From assembly GCF_003569765.1 (NCBI RefSeq), contig NZ_QXMG01000018.1, forward strand, positions 1 through 64,000: a DNA stretch of 64,000 nt, in the 5' to 3' direction. Origin of the DNA: Caldimonas tepidiphila (GTDB lineage: Bacteria; Pseudomonadota; Gammaproteobacteria; Burkholderiales; Burkholderiaceae_C). Below the pieces are notes generated by a model that searched no databases, was not told the DNA's origin, and saw only the letters and a program-made list of their open reading frames with translations. This document shows, piece after piece, positions 62,152 through 64,000 of the stretch (position 1 is its first letter; the number at the start of each line of letters is the position of its first letter). The translations under genes and the position numbers were made by a program.

Positions 62152-63729
62152 ATGTCCCTGACCGCCCTGCTGTCCGTGTCCGACAAGACCGGCATCGTCG
62201 AGTTCGCCCAGGCCCTGCACGGCCTCGGCGTCAAGCTGCTGTCCACCGGCGGCACCGCCAAGCTGCTGGCCGACCAGGGCCTGCTGGTGACCGAGGTCGC
62301 CGAGGTGACGGGCTTCCCCGAGATGCTCGACGGCCGCGTCAAGACCCTGCACCCGAAGGTGCACGGCGGGCTGCTCGCGCGCCGCGACCTGCCGGAGCAC
62401 ATGGCCGCGCTCAAGGAGCACGGCATCGGCACGATCGACCTGCTGGTGGTCAACCTCTATCCCTTCGAGGCGACGGTGGCCAGGCCCGGCTGCACGCTCG
62501 AGGACGCGATCGAGAACATCGACATCGGCGGCCCGGCCATGGTGCGCTCGGCGGCGAAGAACTGGAAGGACGTGGCGGTGCTGACCGACGCGGGCCAGTA
62601 CGCGGGCGTGATCGAGGAGCTCAAGCGCGACGGCAGGACGAGCGACAGGACGCGCTTCGCGCTGTCGGTGGCGGCCTTCAACCGCATCTCGAACTACGAC
62701 GCCGCGATCAGCGACTACCTGTCCTCGCTGCAGGAGGACGGCAGCCGCTCGCTCTTCCCGGCGCAGAGCAACGGCCGCTTCGTGAAGGTGCAGGACCTGC
62801 GCTACGGCGAGAACCCGCACCAGCAGGCCGCCTTCTACCGCGACCTCTACCCCGCGCCCGGCTCGCTCGTGACCGCGAAGCAGCTGCAGGGCAAGGAGCT
62901 GTCCTACAACAACATCGCCGACGCCGACGCGGCCTGGGAGGCGGTCAAGAGCTTCCAGGCGCCGGCCTGCGTGATCGTCAAGCACGCCAACCCCTGCGGC
63001 GTGGCGCTCGGCGCCGACGCGGCCGAGGCGTATTCCAAGGCCTTCAAGACCGACCCCACCTCGGCCTTCGGCGGCATCATCGCCTTCAACCGCCCGCTCG
63101 ACGGCGCGGCGGCGCAGCTCGTGTCGAAGCAGTTCGTCGAGGTGCTGATGGCGCCCGCCTTCACGGACGAGGCGCGCGCGGTGTTCGCCGCCAAGGCCAA
63201 CGTGCGCCTGCTCGAGATCGCGCTGCCGCCGGGCGGCGCGACCGACTGGGAGCAGGGCCGCAACGCGGTCGACATGAAGCGCGTGGGCTCCGGCATCCTG
63301 CTGCAGACCGCCGACAACCACCAGATCAAGGCCTCGGACCTGAAGGTCGTGACGACGCTGCAGCCCAGCCCCGAGCAGCTGCAGGACCTGATGTTCGCGT
63401 GGACCGTGGCGCAGTACGTCAAGAGCAACGCGATCGTGTTCTGCGCCGGCGGCATGACGCTCGGCGTCGGCGCCGGCCAGATGAGCCGCATCGACAGCGC
63501 GCGCATCGCGTCGATCAAGGCCGAGAACGCGGGCCTGACGCTCAAGGGATCGGCGGTGGCGAGCGACGCCTTCTTCCCGTTCCGCGACGGCCTCGACGTG
63601 GTGGTGGACGCGGGCGCCTCCTGCGTGATCCAGCCGGGCGGCAGCGTGCGCGACGACGAGGTGATCGCCGCGGCGAACGAGCGCGGCATCGCGATGGTCT
63701 TCACCGGCGTGCGGCACTTCCGCCACTGA
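62152..63729 (+). CDS. purH: Bifunctional AICAR transformylase / IMP cyclohydrolase
   Basis: This 525-residue enzyme carries out the last two steps of IMP synthesis. The N-terminal MGS-like cyclohydrolase domain has [15 protein letters not shown] and [16 protein letters not shown]; the C-terminal transformylase has [23 protein letters not shown] and [11 protein letters not shown] with catalytic Lys-His. Full length and intact. It follows fis by 52 nt and precedes ruvC. Confidence 0.97.
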   Translation: MSLTALLSVSDKTGIVEFAQALHGLGVKLLSTGGTAKLLADQGLLVTEVAEVTGFPEMLDGRVKTLHPKVHGGLLARRDLPEHMAALKEHGIGTIDLLVVNLYPFEATVARPGCTLEDAIENIDIGGPAMVRSAAKNWKDVAVLTDAGQYAGVIEELKRDGRTSDRTRFALSVAAFNRISNYDAAISDYLSSLQEDGSRSLFPAQSNGRFVKVQDLRYGENPHQQAAFYRDLYPAPGSLVTAKQLQGKELSYNNIADADAAWEAVKSFQAPACVIVKHANPCGVALGADAAEAYSKAFKTDPTSAFGGIIAFNRPLDGAAAQLVSKQFVEVLMAPAFTDEARAVFAAKANVRLLEIALPPGGATDWEQGRNAVDMKRVGSGILLQTADNHQIKASDLKVVTTLQPSPEQLQDLMFAWTVAQYVKSNAIVFCAGGMTLGVGAGQMSRIDSARIASIKAENAGLTLKGSAVASDAFFPFRDGLDVVVDAGASCVIQPGGSVRDDEVIAAANERGIAMVFTGVRHFRH

Positions 63730-63746
63730 AGACTGCTGTGGGACGA

Positions 63747-63766
63747 CGCCGGCCTGCGGGCCGGCG
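63747..63766 (+). terminator. Hairpin after purH
   Basis: CGCCGGCC / GGCCGGCG with loop TGCG lies 17 nt after the purH stop, without a T-run. It may be a weak terminator or a 3'-end stabiliser before ruvC. Confidence 0.45.
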
Positions 63767-63818
63767 CGCTTCCTGCCGCATCTTCTGCACCCTCTCCCGA
63801 CCCAGCTCCCCGCCCCTC

Positions 63819-64000
63819 ATGCGCGTCCTCGGCATCGACCCCGGCCTGCAGATCACCGGCTTCGGCGTCGTCGACGTCGAGGGCCCGCAGCTGCACTACG
63901 TCGCCAGCGGCACGATCCGCACCGCGGCGGCCGCGCGCGGCGACCTGCCTGCGCGGCTGAAGATCCTGTTCGAGGGGGTGCGCGAGGTCGCCGAGCGCTA
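63819..64000 (+). CDS. ruvC: Holliday junction resolvase RuvC, truncated by window edge
   Basis: The first 60 codons are visible. [21 protein letters not shown] contains the first catalytic Asp (Asp7) of the RNase H-like fold, and [15 protein letters not shown] matches the following helix. The C-terminus is beyond the window. RuvC cuts Holliday junctions as part of RuvABC; ruvA and ruvB are expected downstream. Confidence 0.93.
   Translation, partial: MRVLGIDPGLQITGFGVVDVEGPQLHYVASGTIRTAAAARGDLPARLKILFEGVREVAER

Noticed and set aside
1-64000. CRISPR array, tRNA or rRNA genes
   Set aside because: No regular repeat-spacer pattern and no cloverleaf or rRNA-like conserved sequence was recognised in reading the window.

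Overview
The window is a piece of a very GC-rich chromosome, almost certainly from a betaproteobacterium of the order Burkholderiales (Rubrivivax/Leptothrix/Azohydromonas-like). The reasons are the gene families (Bug-type TctC solute receptor, DUF3683 FAD/Fe-S dehydrogenase, exosortase-B type EPS genes) and the housekeeping blocks fmdB-DUF502-aspS-nudB and dusB-fis-purH-ruvC. Reading frames are packed tightly, with many 1-4 nt stop/start overlaps. No tRNA, rRNA, CRISPR array, transposase or phage gene was seen.

Left flank (1-10.8 kb), nearly all on the minus strand: a truncated lipoprotein gene, a 0.7 kb AT-richer non-coding stretch with two CRP/FNR-like dyads, then clsB, an endonuclease/phosphatase-family gene, nudB, aspS, a DUF502 membrane protein, a FmdB zinc ribbon protein, a sodium:solute symporter, ubiB and ubiJ.

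Centre (10.8-48.5 kb): a 37.5 kb exopolysaccharide (EPS) locus lying between ubiJ-ubiB on one side and ubiE on the other, genes that are commonly neighbours. It has four transcription units in two convergent pairs. Unit 1 (+): initiating sugar-phosphate transferase, epsL outer-membrane barrel, galE, manC, Wzx-type flippase, GT2 and a putative DxD glycosyltransferase. Unit 2 (-): a large membrane protein fused to a glycosidase-like domain, SMR-type small transporter, three GT4 enzymes, a WecG/TagA transferase and ugd. Unit 3 (+): two paralogous exported GH39-like glycosidases and a hybrid histidine kinase. Unit 4 (-): epsD, epsE, epsF, epsG, exosortase xrtB, epsI, gmd, fcl, a GT4 and a Wzy-type polymerase. 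Together they predict a Wzx/Wzy-made polymer that may contain glucose, galactose, mannose, L-fucose and glucuronic acid, exported by EpsE/EpsF/EpsL, controlled by the tyrosine kinase EpsG, and trimmed by secreted hydrolases.

The promoter regions of units 1, 2 and 4 share one architecture: a C-run/GAGGG dyad, exactly 19 nt, then a TCnnTA -10-like element. This suggests one dedicated regulator, which is not encoded in the window. EpsG has a tandem 24-5-24 residue motif resembling the c-di-GMP-binding MshEN module, and a GGDEF cyclase with an I-site lies 3 kb beyond the locus.

Right flank (48.6-64 kb): ubiE, DUF971 and HIT genes (-), a TctC-like receptor and a GGDEF protein (+), a 1304-residue FAD/Fe-S dehydrogenase (-), a glycerophosphodiester phosphodiesterase, an NfeD protease-stomatin pair (+), a YqaA-like membrane protein (-), then dusB-fis-purH and the start of ruvC, cut by the window edge.
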